From: Alphaproteobacteria bacterium
GTDB lineage: Bacteria; Pseudomonadota; Alphaproteobacteria; Ferrovibrionales; Ferrovibrionaceae
Direction of reading: 5' to 3'
NCBI GenBank assembly: GCA_018336035.1
Contig: JAGXRD010000080.1
Location: 1-64,000 of the forward strand
Length of the DNA stretch: 64,000 bases
A program made the translations under genes and the position numbers. Positions 8,923 through 17,028 of this stretch are shown piece by piece (the stretch's first letter is position 1; the number at the start of each line of letters is the position of its first letter). Under the pieces are notes generated by a model. The model was given only the letters and a program-made list of their open reading frames with translations. It was not told the origin of the DNA and did not search any database.

Positions 8923-11097
8923 TCAGCCGCGAGCACGTTCCACCGAACTGATGACGGAGGTGGCACGCAACGCCGCGATGATGTTTGTCAGGTGCTTCAC
9001 GTCGCGCACCTCGATATCGACGAACATCTCGAAGAAATCGGTGGTGCGGTTGGTGATCTTGAGATTGGTGATGTTGCCCTTGTGCTTGGCGATGATCGTC
9101 GTCACCGCACTCAGCGCGCCGGGCTCGTTATTGATCAGCAGATTGACGCGGCCGACATGGCCATGCGTTTTCTCGCCATCCGAAGGCGGGTCCCAGGCCA
9201 GATCGAGCCAGCGCTCCGGCTGCTCGGCGAACTGCTCCAGCGTCTCGCAGTCGATGGTGTGGATCGTCACGCCCTTGCCGGTGGTGACAATGCCGACAAT
9301 ACGGTCGCCCGGCAGCGGATGGCAGCAGCCGGCGAAATGCATCGCCATGCCGGGGATCAGGCCGCGGATCGGAATGCCGCTACTGCCGGCCTTGCCGTGA
9401 TCGGACGGCTGGCGATGCGGGCGCGGCAGCGGCGGCGCCTTGTCGGCCTCGTCTTCCTTCTGGCCCGGGAAGACGATGTTGATCACCTGCCGCGCGGTGA
9501 AATTGCCCTCGCCCACGCCGACGAACACATCGTCGGCATTGCGCAGCTTCAGCACCTTCACGACCGGGTCCAGCACCTTTTCGGTGGCGGAGCTGTCATG
9601 CTCCTTGAAGGCCTTGGTCAGGATCGCCTTGCCCAGTTCGTGATACTGGCCGCGCTGCTGCTGGCGGATGAAGCGGTTGATGCAGGATTTGGCGCGACCG
9701 GATTTGACGAAATTCAGCCAGGTCGGGTTGGGCGCCGGAACTTTCGAGCGCAGGATTTCCACCTGGTCGCCATTGCGCAGCACGGTGCGCAGCGGCACCA
9801 CGCGACCATTCACCTTGGCGCCGACCGCCGTATCGCCCACATCGGAATGCACGGCATATGCGAAGTCGACCACGGTGGCATCGCGCGGCAGAGCGATCAG
9901 GTCGCCCTTCGGCGAGAAGCAGAAGACCTGGTCCTGGAACATGTTGAGCTTGGTATGCTCCAGGAACTCTTCCGGATCGGAGGCCTGATCGAGGATTTCC
10001 AGCAACTCGCGCAGCCAGCGATACTGCCGCGCCTCGGCTTCCGGCGCCGGAACATGGCTGCCGCCATTCTGCTTGTACTGCCAGTGCGCCGCGACGCCGA
10101 GATCGGCAATGGTGTGCATCTCGTTAGTGCGGAGCTGGATCTCGATACGCTTGTTTTCCGGACCGATCACCGTGGTGTGCAGGCTGCGATAGCCGTTCTG
10201 CTTCGGTGTCGAGAGATAATCCTTGAAGCGGCCCGGCACCGACGGCCAGGTCTGATGCACCACGCCGAGCGCGTGATAGCAGGCTGCAACATCGGCCACC
10301 ACGATGCGGAAAGCCATGATGTCAGAGAGCTGCTCGAACGCGATGTTCTTGCGCTGCATCTTCTGCCAGATCGAATAGGGCCGCTTCTCGCGTCCCGACA
10401 CCCAGGCCTCGACGCCCTGCTCCGCCAGCGTACGCTTCAGCTTGTCAACGATGCGGTCGACCAGGCTGCCACCTTCATTACGCAACTGATCGAGGCGCGC
10501 AATAATGGACGCGCGCGCATCGCCGTTCAGCTCGGCAAAAGCGAGGTCTTCCAGTTCCTCGCGCAGGTCCTGCATGCCGATGCGGTCGGCCAGCGGGACA
10601 TAGATTTCCATCGTCTCCTTGGCGATGCGCCGGCGCTTGTCGGGATCCTTGATGAAATGCAGCGTCCGCATGTTGTGCAGGCGGTCGGCCAGCTTGACCA
10701 GCAGCACGCGGATGTCGGTCGACATCGCCAGCAGCAGCTTGCGGAAATTCTCGGCCTGCCGCGTGCGGTCGGACTGCAGCTCGATACGCGACAGCTTGGT
10801 GACGCCATCGACGAGGCGCAGCACATCGGCGCCAAAATTCTTCTGGATCTCTTCGGGGGTCGCGACCGTGTCTTCCAGCGTGTCGTGCAGCAGGCCGGTA
10901 GCGATGGCAGTCGCATCCAGCTTCATGCCAGCCAGGATGCCGGCCACTTCGACGGGATGGGAGAAGTATGGATCGCCGGATGCGCGTTTCTGCGCGCCAT
11001 GCGCTTTCATCGAAAACACATAGGCGCGATTCAGCAAATCCTCGTCCGCCGACGGATCGTAGGCGAGGACTTTTTCCAGCAATTCTACCTGGCGCAT
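8923..11097 (-). CDS. Bifunctional (p)ppGpp synthetase/hydrolase, RelA/SpoT family
   Basis: A long Rel enzyme (724 aa) that makes and degrades the alarmone (p)ppGpp. In order it has an HD hydrolase domain (LLHDTLEDTVATP near residue 70), a synthetase domain (FKDYLSTPKQNGYRSLHT and IEIQLRTNEMH near 290-330), a TGS domain near 385-445, a conserved region ending in AGCCHPLPGDRI, and a C-terminal ACT domain. The intact HDTLED motif argues for hydrolase activity, and the synthetase motif is also intact. I chose the ATG at 11097 because homologues start with MRQ followed by a short helix; ATG 11112 and TTG 11145 are also open. Symbols relA, spoT and rsh are all in use, so none is assigned. Confidence 0.95.
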   Translation of the reverse strand: MRQVELLEKVLAYDPSADEDLLNRAYVFSMKAHGAQKRASGDPYFSHPVEVAGILAGMKLDATAIATGLLHDTLEDTVATPEEIQKNFGADVLRLVDGVTKLSRIELQSDRTRQAENFRKLLLAMSTDIRVLLVKLADRLHNMRTLHFIKDPDKRRRIAKETMEIYVPLADRIGMQDLREELEDLAFAELNGDARASIIARLDQLRNEGGSLVDRIVDKLKRTLAEQGVEAWVSGREKRPYSIWQKMQRKNIAFEQLSDIMAFRIVVADVAACYHALGVVHQTWPSVPGRFKDYLSTPKQNGYRSLHTTVIGPENKRIEIQLRTNEMHTIADLGVAAHWQYKQNGGSHVPAPEAEARQYRWLRELLEILDQASDPEEFLEHTKLNMFQDQVFCFSPKGDLIALPRDATVVDFAYAVHSDVGDTAVGAKVNGRVVPLRTVLRNGDQVEILRSKVPAPNPTWLNFVKSGRAKSCINRFIRQQQRGQYHELGKAILTKAFKEHDSSATEKVLDPVVKVLKLRNADDVFVGVGEGNFTARQVINIVFPGQKEDEADKAPPLPRPHRQPSDHGKAGSSGIPIRGLIPGMAMHFAGCCHPLPGDRIVGIVTTGKGVTIHTIDCETLEQFAEQPERWLDLAWDPPSDGEKTHGHVGRVNLLINNEPGALSAVTTIIAKHKGNITNLKITNRTTDFFEMFVDIEVRDVKHLTNIIAALRATSVISSVERARG

Positions 11098-11181
11098 GAC
11101 TCGCGGGCGCATCGTCTTTGGTCCGTTCTCCGGTCCCTCCGGCAAACGGTTGTTCCTAAAGACTTATTTTGGGCTATTTTA

Positions 11182-11201
11182 CGCTGGGAACAAGCCCAGC
11201 G
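11182..11201 (-). terminator. Hairpin between rpoZ and rel
   Basis: CGCTGGG (11182-11188) and CCCAGCG (11195-11201) form a perfect 7-bp stem with a six-base loop. Read on the minus strand it follows the rpoZ stop by about 30 bases and is followed by TAAAATAG, only a weak U-tract. It may attenuate or process the rpoZ-rel transcript rather than fully terminate it. Confidence 0.4.
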
Positions 11202-11230
11202 AGAGGAAAAAGCTTAATAAAGCCGCCGGA

Positions 11231-11626
11231 TCACTCTTCGACAGGAGCTTCCGGCTCTTCGGCGGCATCATCGCCGTCATCGCCATCCGCTTCTTCGATA
11301 CCCATGCCTTCGGCAAGGTCTTCGTTGTCCTGCGGGACGCCGGCCCACTCACCCGACTGCATCAGGGCGGCCATGTTGTCCTCTTCCGGCTCGTCGACTT
11401 CCGGGCTGTCCTGCATATCGCCGATCATGCGCTGGCGCAGACCTTCGATATCCACGGTTTCATCAGCGATTTCGCGCAGGGCGACGACCGGGTTCTTGTC
11501 GTTGTCGCGGTCCACCGTCAGCGGCGCGCCGGTGCCGATGGCGCGGGCGCGCTGAGCCGCGATCAGAACCAACTCGAAGCGGTTCGGGATCTTGGTGACG
11601 CAATCTTCGACGGTGACGCGGGCCAT
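11231..11626 (-). CDS. rpoZ: DNA-directed RNA polymerase omega subunit
   Basis: Omega (131 aa) stabilises the beta' subunit of RNA polymerase and contributes to a ppGpp-binding site. The N-terminal 60 residues ([29 protein letters not shown] and the [10 protein letters not shown] stretch) are the conserved core. The C-terminus is a long acidic tail rich in Glu and Asp, as in other alphaproteobacterial omegas. GAGGG lies six bases before the ATG at 11626. Placement directly upstream of rel matches the widespread rpoZ-spoT linkage. Confidence 0.95.
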   Translation of the reverse strand: MARVTVEDCVTKIPNRFELVLIAAQRARAIGTGAPLTVDRDNDKNPVVALREIADETVDIEGLRQRMIGDMQDSPEVDEPEEDNMAALMQSGEWAGVPQDNEDLAEGMGIEEADGDDGDDAAEEPEAPVEE

Positions 11627-11742
11627 GGCTTACCCTCGGGCAAAACAGGAGAAAAACGGCGGAAGCGAGTTATTAAGGGCCTTTCCGCTCCGATGCAAGG
11701 CTCCATTGAAGCAGAAACGCAGGCCGGACGCCAATAAAATCG

Positions 11743-12267
11743 TTATAACTTATTGATTCTTATAGGATGCACTGCCGCAATCAGCTCGGTTAAAGCCGCG
11801 CCGCTGACCGGATGACGCCAATCCGGCGCGATTTCCTGCAGCGGCAGCAGCACAAACAGCCGTTCGGACAGCCTCGGATGCGGCAAATCGGGCCCTGCTC
11901 CCCGCCCCGTCTGGGCCTGGCCACGATAATCGATCAGGTCGAGATCCAGCACCCGGGCTTCCCAGCGTTGCTGGCGCACCCGGCCGCAGGCCGATTCGAC
12001 CCGGTGCAGCACGGCCAGCAGCTCAGCCGGCGAGAGCGCCGTCTCGACCTCAATCACGCCGTTGATGAAATCAGGTTGCTCCGATACCGGCTGCGGCCCG
12101 GATTGCCACCAGGAGGAGCGCTGCAGGATCGAGATACCCTCACCCGCGAGCAGCGACAGCGCAGCCTCCAGTGTCGCGCGCGGCGAGCCATAGTCTGCAC
12201 TTGGCAGATTGGCACCGAGCGCAATGAAGATGCCGTCTGATTTTGTTACAGCGTTTCCACTTGCCAT
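11743..12267 (-). CDS. folK: 2-amino-4-hydroxy-6-hydroxymethyldihydropteridine diphosphokinase
   Basis: FolK/HPPK (174 aa) pyrophosphorylates 6-hydroxymethyl-dihydropterin in folate synthesis. Diagnostic features are FIALGANLP near residue 14, FINGVIEVET near 67, and the family signature RWEARVLDLDLIDY near 101-114, with PHPRLSERLFVLLPL following. It is the first gene of the minus-strand folK-rpoZ-rel block and is divergent from the NYN-domain gene. Confidence 0.95.
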   Translation of the reverse strand: MASGNAVTKSDGIFIALGANLPSADYGSPRATLEAALSLLAGEGISILQRSSWWQSGPQPVSEQPDFINGVIEVETALSPAELLAVLHRVESACGRVRQQRWEARVLDLDLIDYRGQAQTGRGAGPDLPHPRLSERLFVLLPLQEIAPDWRHPVSGAALTELIAAVHPIRINKL

Positions 12268-12310
12268 CGCGATTGCAGAGTTAGCACACTGCCTGCATAA
12301 GAAGACCGCA

Positions 12311-12320
12311 TAACGCGTTA
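12311..12320. repeat. Palindrome TAACGCGTTA in the folK/NYN intergenic region
   Basis: A perfect 10-bp palindrome midway between the divergent starts of folK and the NYN gene, about 40 bases upstream of each. It is a plausible operator half-site or a chance CG-rich palindrome. No regulator is implied. Confidence 0.3.
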
Positions 12321-12358
12321 GCGTGTTTACAGCAAAGTCATATGGAAGAGGATAGGCA

Positions 12359-13066
12359 ATGAAGTTTTATCAGCAGGAACGCGTCGCATTATTCATCGAC
12401 GGCGCCAACCTCTACTCCGCCGCCCGCAGCCTTGGGTTTGAAATCGACTATCGCCGCCTGCTGGAATCCTTCCGCAAGGAATCCCAGCTGGTGCGCGCCT
12501 TCTACTATACGGCGCTGGTCGAGGATCAGGAATATTCGCCGCTGCGCCCGCTGATCGACTGGCTCGACTATAACGGCTTCACCATGGTGACCAAGCCGGC
12601 CAAGGAATACACCGATGCCATGGGCCGCCGTAAGGTGAAGGGCAACATGGATATCGAACTGGCCATCGACGTGATGGAGATGGCGCCGCATATCGACCAT
12701 GTCGTGCTGTTCTCCGGTGACGGCGATTTCCGCCGTCTGGTGGAAGCCGTGCAGCGCAAGGGCGTGCGCGTCAGCGTCGTCAGCTCGACCCGCACGCAGC
12801 CGCCGATGGTGGCCGACGAACTGCGCCGTCAGGCCGATACCTTCATCGAGCTGCAGGAACTGATGCCGAAGATCATGCGCGATGCCACCGCGCGCGACCA
12901 GTCGCGCTCGGCCGGCGTGCATGCCACGCTGCGCAGCGGCCAGGGTGCTGATCGCGGCCCCGAGCGCGGCCCCGAGCGTGGCAATGTCGCGCATACGAGC
13001 CCTGCCAATGCGATGGACGATTTCGACGAAATCGACACCGCCGATCCGCGCAAGCACCTGCGCTGA
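12359..13066 (+). CDS. NYN domain-containing protein (LabA/DUF88 family)
   Basis: A 235-residue protein whose first 165 residues form a NYN domain, a PIN-like nuclease fold. Metal-binding acidic residues appear in ALFIDGANLY near residue 10, GNMDIELAIDVM near 98, and FSGDGDFRRL near 119. NYN proteins are thought to cut or process RNA; the RNA target here is unknown. The C-terminal 60 residues are low-complexity and hydrophilic, including an RGPE tandem repeat encoded by a 12-base duplication. GAGG lies eight bases before the ATG. It is followed after 21 bases by the uracil-DNA glycosylase. Confidence 0.9.
   Translation: MKFYQQERVALFIDGANLYSAARSLGFEIDYRRLLESFRKESQLVRAFYYTALVEDQEYSPLRPLIDWLDYNGFTMVTKPAKEYTDAMGRRKVKGNMDIELAIDVMEMAPHIDHVVLFSGDGDFRRLVEAVQRKGVRVSVVSSTRTQPPMVADELRRQADTFIELQELMPKIMRDATARDQSRSAGVHATLRSGQGADRGPERGPERGNVAHTSPANAMDDFDEIDTADPRKHLR
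12953..12976 (+). repeat. Perfect 12-bp tandem duplication in the NYN gene tail
   Basis: The 12-mer CGCGGCCCCGAG occurs twice head to tail. It is in frame and gives the Arg-Gly-Pro-Glu repeat in the disordered C-terminal tail of the NYN protein. Repeat-unit number could vary between strains without breaking the frame. Confidence 0.85.
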
Positions 13067-13087
13067 TCGTCGGCCCGCCCCACGCCG

Positions 13088-13735
13088 ATGACTGCTACCG
13101 TCCCTGCATTGCCGGGCCACGACTGCCCGCTCTGCCCACGCCTTGTCGAATATCGCACCGCCAATCGCGCCACCTTCCCGGATTTCTTCAACGGTCCGGT
13201 GCCGCCCTGGGGCGATCCGCAGCCCGCGCTGCTGATCGTCGGGCTCGCGCCCGGCGTAAAGGGCGCCAATCGTACCGGAAGACCCTTCACTGGCGATTAT
13301 GCCGGTGAATTGCTGTATTCGACGCTGATCAAATACGGTTACGCCAAAGGCCAGTTTAAGGCAGACCCGAATGACGGCCTGCAGCTGGTGCGCAGCCGCA
13401 TCACCAACGCCGTGAAATGCGTGCCGCCGGAAAACAAGCCGACGCCCGCCGAAACCAAGACCTGCATGAAGACTTACCTGTCGGGCGAGATCGCCGCCAT
13501 GGAAGGCCTGAAAGCGATCCTGGTGCTGGGCCAGATCGCGCATGTCGCAGTGCTGGATGTCTTGAAGATCAAGCGCGCTGCCGCGCCGTTCGGCCATGGT
13601 GCGGAACACAGGCTGGTGAGCGGCGCGACGCTGTTTTCCAGCTACCACTGCTCACGCTACAACACCAATACCGGCCGCCTCACCGAGGCGATGTTCCATG
13701 CGGTGTTCGACAGGATCAAGCAGGTGACGGGCTAG
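13088..13735 (+). CDS. Type-5 uracil-DNA glycosylase (UDGb-like)
   Basis: A 215-residue uracil-DNA glycosylase superfamily protein that starts base-excision repair of deaminated bases. Motif 1 is GLAPGVKGANRTGRPFTGD near residues 52-71, and motif 2 is SYHCSRYNTNTGRLT near 181-195; together they mark family 5 (UDGb). Cysteines near the N-terminus (CPLCPRL) and the later CVPPENKP and TC residues fit the Fe-S cluster ligands of families 4 and 5. It probably shares a transcript with the NYN gene. Its TAG stop lies in the loop of a perfect 10-bp hairpin. Confidence 0.88.
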   Translation: MTATVPALPGHDCPLCPRLVEYRTANRATFPDFFNGPVPPWGDPQPALLIVGLAPGVKGANRTGRPFTGDYAGELLYSTLIKYGYAKGQFKADPNDGLQLVRSRITNAVKCVPPENKPTPAETKTCMKTYLSGEIAAMEGLKAILVLGQIAHVAVLDVLKIKRAAAPFGHGAEHRLVSGATLFSSYHCSRYNTNTGRLTEAMFHAVFDRIKQVTG

Positions 13736-13745
13736 GCCCGTCACC
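13723..13745. terminator. Perfect hairpin with a stop codon as its loop
   Basis: GGTGACGGGC (13723-13732) and GCCCGTCACC (13736-13745) are perfect reverse complements separated only by TAG, the stop codon of the uracil-DNA glycosylase. The structure sits between two convergent genes (the other stops at 13754) and could terminate transcription from both sides. No U-tract follows on either strand, so the terminator call is inference. Confidence 0.5.
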
Positions 13746-13753
13746 GCTCAGAA

Positions 13754-15343
13754 TCAAGCCTTCGGCTTCATCATCAAGGCATTGAAACGCCGCTCCGGGC
13801 GCGGCGTGATGGCGATATTCGCTTTGCTCGCCATCTCAGAATTGGGATGGAAGACCGGAATGATGGCCTGCTCGTTCATCGCAATCTCGATGGCAGCCTG
13901 CACCAGCGGCTTGCGCTTCACCGGATCCATCTCGGCCTGCGCCTTCTCGATCGCCGCATCGATGTCGGTATGCGAGAACTTGGTACGGTTGGCGGTGCCA
14001 TAGATGCCGCCCGGCGTATGAACCAGCGCGCGCGGACCGATCGAAGCTTCCTCGGTGCCGTATTGCGCCATGAAGATGGAATATTCCTGCTTGGTCGCCT
14101 GCGTGAAGAAGACCGTGCCGGGCACGGCTTCTACGGCAACCTGCAGGCCAAGACGAGTCCAGGACTGCCCGACCGCCTGGGCAATATCCTTGTCCTTCGG
14201 ATAGCGGTCGCCGGTGGCATGCAGCGTGATCTTGAAACCGTTCGCATAGCCCGCTTCCTTGAGCAGCGCCTTTGCCTTTTCGAGATCGTAAGGATCGACC
14301 TTGAGCTTGGTGCTGGTGCCGTCGAAACGCGACGGCAGGAACTGCGAGGCCGGCGTACCCGAACCGTCGAGGATGCGGTCGACAATCAGCTGGCGGTTGA
14401 TGGCCAGCGACAGCGCCTTGCGGACACGGCGGTCCTTCAGCGGATTGCCCAGCAGTGCGGGCTGGCCGTCCTTGGCAGAGATGAACGGGCTGACATCGCG
14501 CACGGCATCCATGGCGATATACTGCACCGTGGCCGAGGCGCCGCTGGCAATGGTGAAGCGCTTGTCCTGCTTGATGCGGGGAATGTCGATCGTGGGCACT
14601 TCGTCGATGGCATCGACATCGCCGGCCAGCAGCGCGGCAATGCGCCCGGCATCGCCCTTGATCACCTTCTCAGTCACCTTGGCCCAGGGCTGCTTCTCGC
14701 CCCAATAGGCATCATTGCGGTTCAGCACCAGCTGCTGGCCATTCACCCAATCTGCTACCTTGTAAGGGCCGGTACCGATGGCAGCGCCCGCGGCGCCATT
14801 GTTGAAATCGGCAGTGCTGGCGGCGACATGCTTCTTGGAGATGATGAAGACGCGCGCCAGGTCGGAAGCCAGCGTCGGCGACGGCATTTGCGTGGTGAAA
14901 CGAATCTTGTGATCGCTAAGTTTTTCGCTTTTCACGATCAGGCGGGTGAACTGCGTGAAGGGATTCGGGCTGTTCGGCACCTTCGGCACGCGCTCCAACG
15001 TGGCGATCACGTCGTCGGCAGTGAAGTCCGAGCCATCATGGAATTTCACATTCTGGCGCAGGTCGAATTCCCAGGTGACGGGATCGACGTTGCGATACGC
15101 CGTGGCGAGGCCGGGCACCAGCCTCAGCTCACTGTCCAGCGCCAGCAGCGCATCGAAGATCAGCGAATGCGACGAGCCCTGCGGGAAACCGTTGAAGAAA
15201 TGCGGATCGAGCGTATTCAGCTCGAGCTTGGTGCCGATGATCAGCGACGGCGCACCCTGCGCGAAACCACGCGAACCAATACCGGCAGCCGCCAGCGTCG
15301 CAAAGGTTCCACCCATGAACAGGCGGCGGGAAACTGGAAGCAT
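13754..15343 (-). CDS. ABC transporter substrate-binding protein, family 5 (peptide/nickel type)
   Basis: A 529-residue periplasmic solute-binding protein of the DppA/OppA type (SBP_bac_5). The N-terminus has a twin-arginine-like motif (SRRLFMG) and a hydrophobic stretch ending near AQG, so it is probably exported by Tat. Family hallmarks include the WEFDLRQNVKFHDGSDFTADDV region near residue 90 and the RRVRKALSLAINRQLIVDRIL region near 305-325. The usual permease and ATPase genes are absent nearby. It is divergent from the M81 peptidase gene, which suggests that the two act on related peptide-like substrates. Confidence 0.93.
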   Translation of the reverse strand: MLPVSRRLFMGGTFATLAAAGIGSRGFAQGAPSLIIGTKLELNTLDPHFFNGFPQGSSHSLIFDALLALDSELRLVPGLATAYRNVDPVTWEFDLRQNVKFHDGSDFTADDVIATLERVPKVPNSPNPFTQFTRLIVKSEKLSDHKIRFTTQMPSPTLASDLARVFIISKKHVAASTADFNNGAAGAAIGTGPYKVADWVNGQQLVLNRNDAYWGEKQPWAKVTEKVIKGDAGRIAALLAGDVDAIDEVPTIDIPRIKQDKRFTIASGASATVQYIAMDAVRDVSPFISAKDGQPALLGNPLKDRRVRKALSLAINRQLIVDRILDGSGTPASQFLPSRFDGTSTKLKVDPYDLEKAKALLKEAGYANGFKITLHATGDRYPKDKDIAQAVGQSWTRLGLQVAVEAVPGTVFFTQATKQEYSIFMAQYGTEEASIGPRALVHTPGGIYGTANRTKFSHTDIDAAIEKAQAEMDPVKRKPLVQAAIEIAMNEQAIIPVFHPNSEMASKANIAITPRPERRFNALMMKPKA

Positions 15344-15380
15344 GCCGATTTTCCTTCTGGTTTTTGATGTCGCGTCGGAC

Positions 15381-15411
15381 CTATAACAAACGCCTTCGTG
15401 TTTTGAGTCAA
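15381..15411 (-). promoter_or_regulatory. Candidate sigma-70 promoter for the peptide-binding protein gene
   Basis: On the minus strand TTGACT (15411-15406) is followed after 19 bases by TTATAG (15386-15381), about 38 bases before the ATG. The hexamers are good but the spacer is one or two bases longer than ideal. Confidence 0.3.
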
Positions 15412-15432
15412 TCAGACAGGTGACATTAAGCC

Positions 15433-16947
15433 ATGCCGCGCAGTTATCGCATCGCCATTGGTGGCTTCATGCTGGAAAGCAACGGTCATGCACCGGTTTC
15501 GACCCGCGAGGAGTTCGAATCCGCCGTGCTGCTGGAGGGCGAAGCCCTGCTGGCCGATCTTGCCAGCCGCAATCCACGCAGCCCCACGACGCTGACCGGT
15601 TTCACGGCGGAGATGGACAAACTGGCCAAATGGGAGCGCGTGCCGCTGGTGATGGCAGCCGTTGGCGCCTCCGGCCCGGTGGATCAGACATTCTTCGATT
15701 GGGTGGTGGACCGCATGCGCAAACTGCTGCGCGACGCCGGACCGGTGGATGCGGTTTTCCTGTCGCAGCATGGCGCGGCGACCGCCACGGTCGATATCGA
15801 TCCAGATGGCACGGTGTTTCGCGCTGTGCGCGAGATCGTTGGGCCTGACGTGCCAGTGGTGGCCACGCTGGACCTGCATGCCAATGTCAGCCCCGCGATG
15901 GTGGAGCTTGCCGACATCCTTGTCGCCTATCGCGAGAATCCGCATACCGATATGCCGGATCGCGGCGCCGATTGCGCCCGCCATCTGAAGGCGATGCTGG
16001 ACGGCATGAAACCGCATTCGGCCTTTGTGAAGCTGCCCTTCATTCCGCCCTCGACCAGCCAGAACACCAAGTTCGGGCCCTATGCGGATGTGATCGCCTA
16101 TGGCCAGACAAAGGTCGGCAACGGCGTGCTCGATGTCTCGATCTCTTCAGGCTTCTCGCTCGGCGATACGCCAAAGAACGGCATGTCGGTGATCGTCACC
16201 GCCACGGATGCCAAACAGGCCGAAGCCGTGGCAAAGGATGTCGCCAGCCATTGCTGGAGCCAGCGCCAGCGTTTCACCACCAATCTGACCAGTCTGGAGC
16301 GCTGCACCGAGATGGCGCTGGCCTGCGGCAAGGATGCGTCAAAGCCTGCTCTGCTGTTTGCCGATGTGGCCGACAATCCCGGCGGCGGCGGTCGTGGCAA
16401 CACCGCCTATATTCTCGAAGCTTTCCACAAGGCCGGCGTCGCCGGCTGCGCCATCGGCCCGGTCTACGATCCGCTGCTGGCCGCGGACGCGCATAAGCTC
16501 GGTGTCGGAGCCAGCTTCGAGGCCAAGTTCAACCGCGATGAAACCACCACCTTCTCCGAAGCCTTCACGGCACAGGGCAAGGTCATCGCGCTGAGTGATG
16601 GGCTGTTCGTCGGCCGGCGCGGCATGGCGGCTGGCCGGACTCTGGATATGGGCAAGGCCGCTGTCGTGCAGGTTGGCGGCATCCAGGTGGTCGTCACCAC
16701 CAACCGGCATCAGGCGCTCGATCCCATGTTCTTCGAGACTTTCGGCATCGATATCGCCGCCCTACGCAGCCTGGTGGTGAAGTCACGCGGCCATTTCCGC
16801 GCCGGCTTCGAAGAGTTCTACCCCGATGACCGCATCATCGAGGTGGACGTGCCCGGCCTGACCACGCCGATGCTGAAGAATGTGCCCTGGCGCCAGGTGC
16901 CGCGGCCGATCTATCCGCTTGATCCGGAGACGACATGGGCGCCATGA
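15433..16947 (+). CDS. M81 family metallopeptidase (MlrC-like)
   Basis: A 504-residue protein of the M81/microcystinase C family. MlrC of sphingomonads is a zinc peptidase that cleaves linearised microcystin, but most homologues have no known substrate. The MlrC N-terminal domain is clear: a IGGFMLESNGHAP start, SQHGAA near residue 111, and the metal motif DLHAN near 144 followed by YRENPHTD near 163. The C-terminal MlrC domain begins near residue 310 (FADVADNPGGGGRGN). It is divergent from the peptide-binding protein. A hairpin overlaps its stop codon. Confidence 0.9.
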   Translation: MPRSYRIAIGGFMLESNGHAPVSTREEFESAVLLEGEALLADLASRNPRSPTTLTGFTAEMDKLAKWERVPLVMAAVGASGPVDQTFFDWVVDRMRKLLRDAGPVDAVFLSQHGAATATVDIDPDGTVFRAVREIVGPDVPVVATLDLHANVSPAMVELADILVAYRENPHTDMPDRGADCARHLKAMLDGMKPHSAFVKLPFIPPSTSQNTKFGPYADVIAYGQTKVGNGVLDVSISSGFSLGDTPKNGMSVIVTATDAKQAEAVAKDVASHCWSQRQRFTTNLTSLERCTEMALACGKDASKPALLFADVADNPGGGGRGNTAYILEAFHKAGVAGCAIGPVYDPLLAADAHKLGVGASFEAKFNRDETTTFSEAFTAQGKVIALSDGLFVGRRGMAAGRTLDMGKAAVVQVGGIQVVVTTNRHQALDPMFFETFGIDIAALRSLVVKSRGHFRAGFEEFYPDDRIIEVDVPGLTTPMLKNVPWRQVPRPIYPLDPETTWAP

Positions 16948-16962
16948 GCGCCCATTCTTCTT
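16935..16962 (+). terminator. Hairpin terminator overlapping the M81 stop codon
   Basis: ATGGGCGC (16935-16942) pairs perfectly with GCGCCCAT (16948-16955). The five-base loop contains the TGA stop (16945-16947), and TCTTCTT follows, a broken U-tract. It separates the M81 gene from the next gene, which has its own promoter starting at 16961. Confidence 0.5.
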
Positions 16963-16989
16963 GAGAACATTTCAGAAACATGCTAAAAT
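16961..16989 (+). promoter_or_regulatory. Near-consensus sigma-70 promoter
   Basis: TTGAGA (16961-16966), a 17-base spacer, then TAAAAT (16984-16989). Both hexamers match consensus at four to five of six positions and the spacing is ideal. It lies 40 bases upstream of the ATG of the 2OG-oxygenase-like gene and immediately after the hairpin of the preceding gene. Confidence 0.6.
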
Positions 16990-17028
16990 TCGCGCATAAT
17001 AAAATCAATCACTTAAGGCGAATTCAGC

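Noticed and set aside
8992-11217. A 741-codon open frame on the plus strand opposite rel
   Set aside because: It is an antisense shadow; its residues are His/Gln/Arg-rich without domains, and the minus strand encodes a complete Rel protein.
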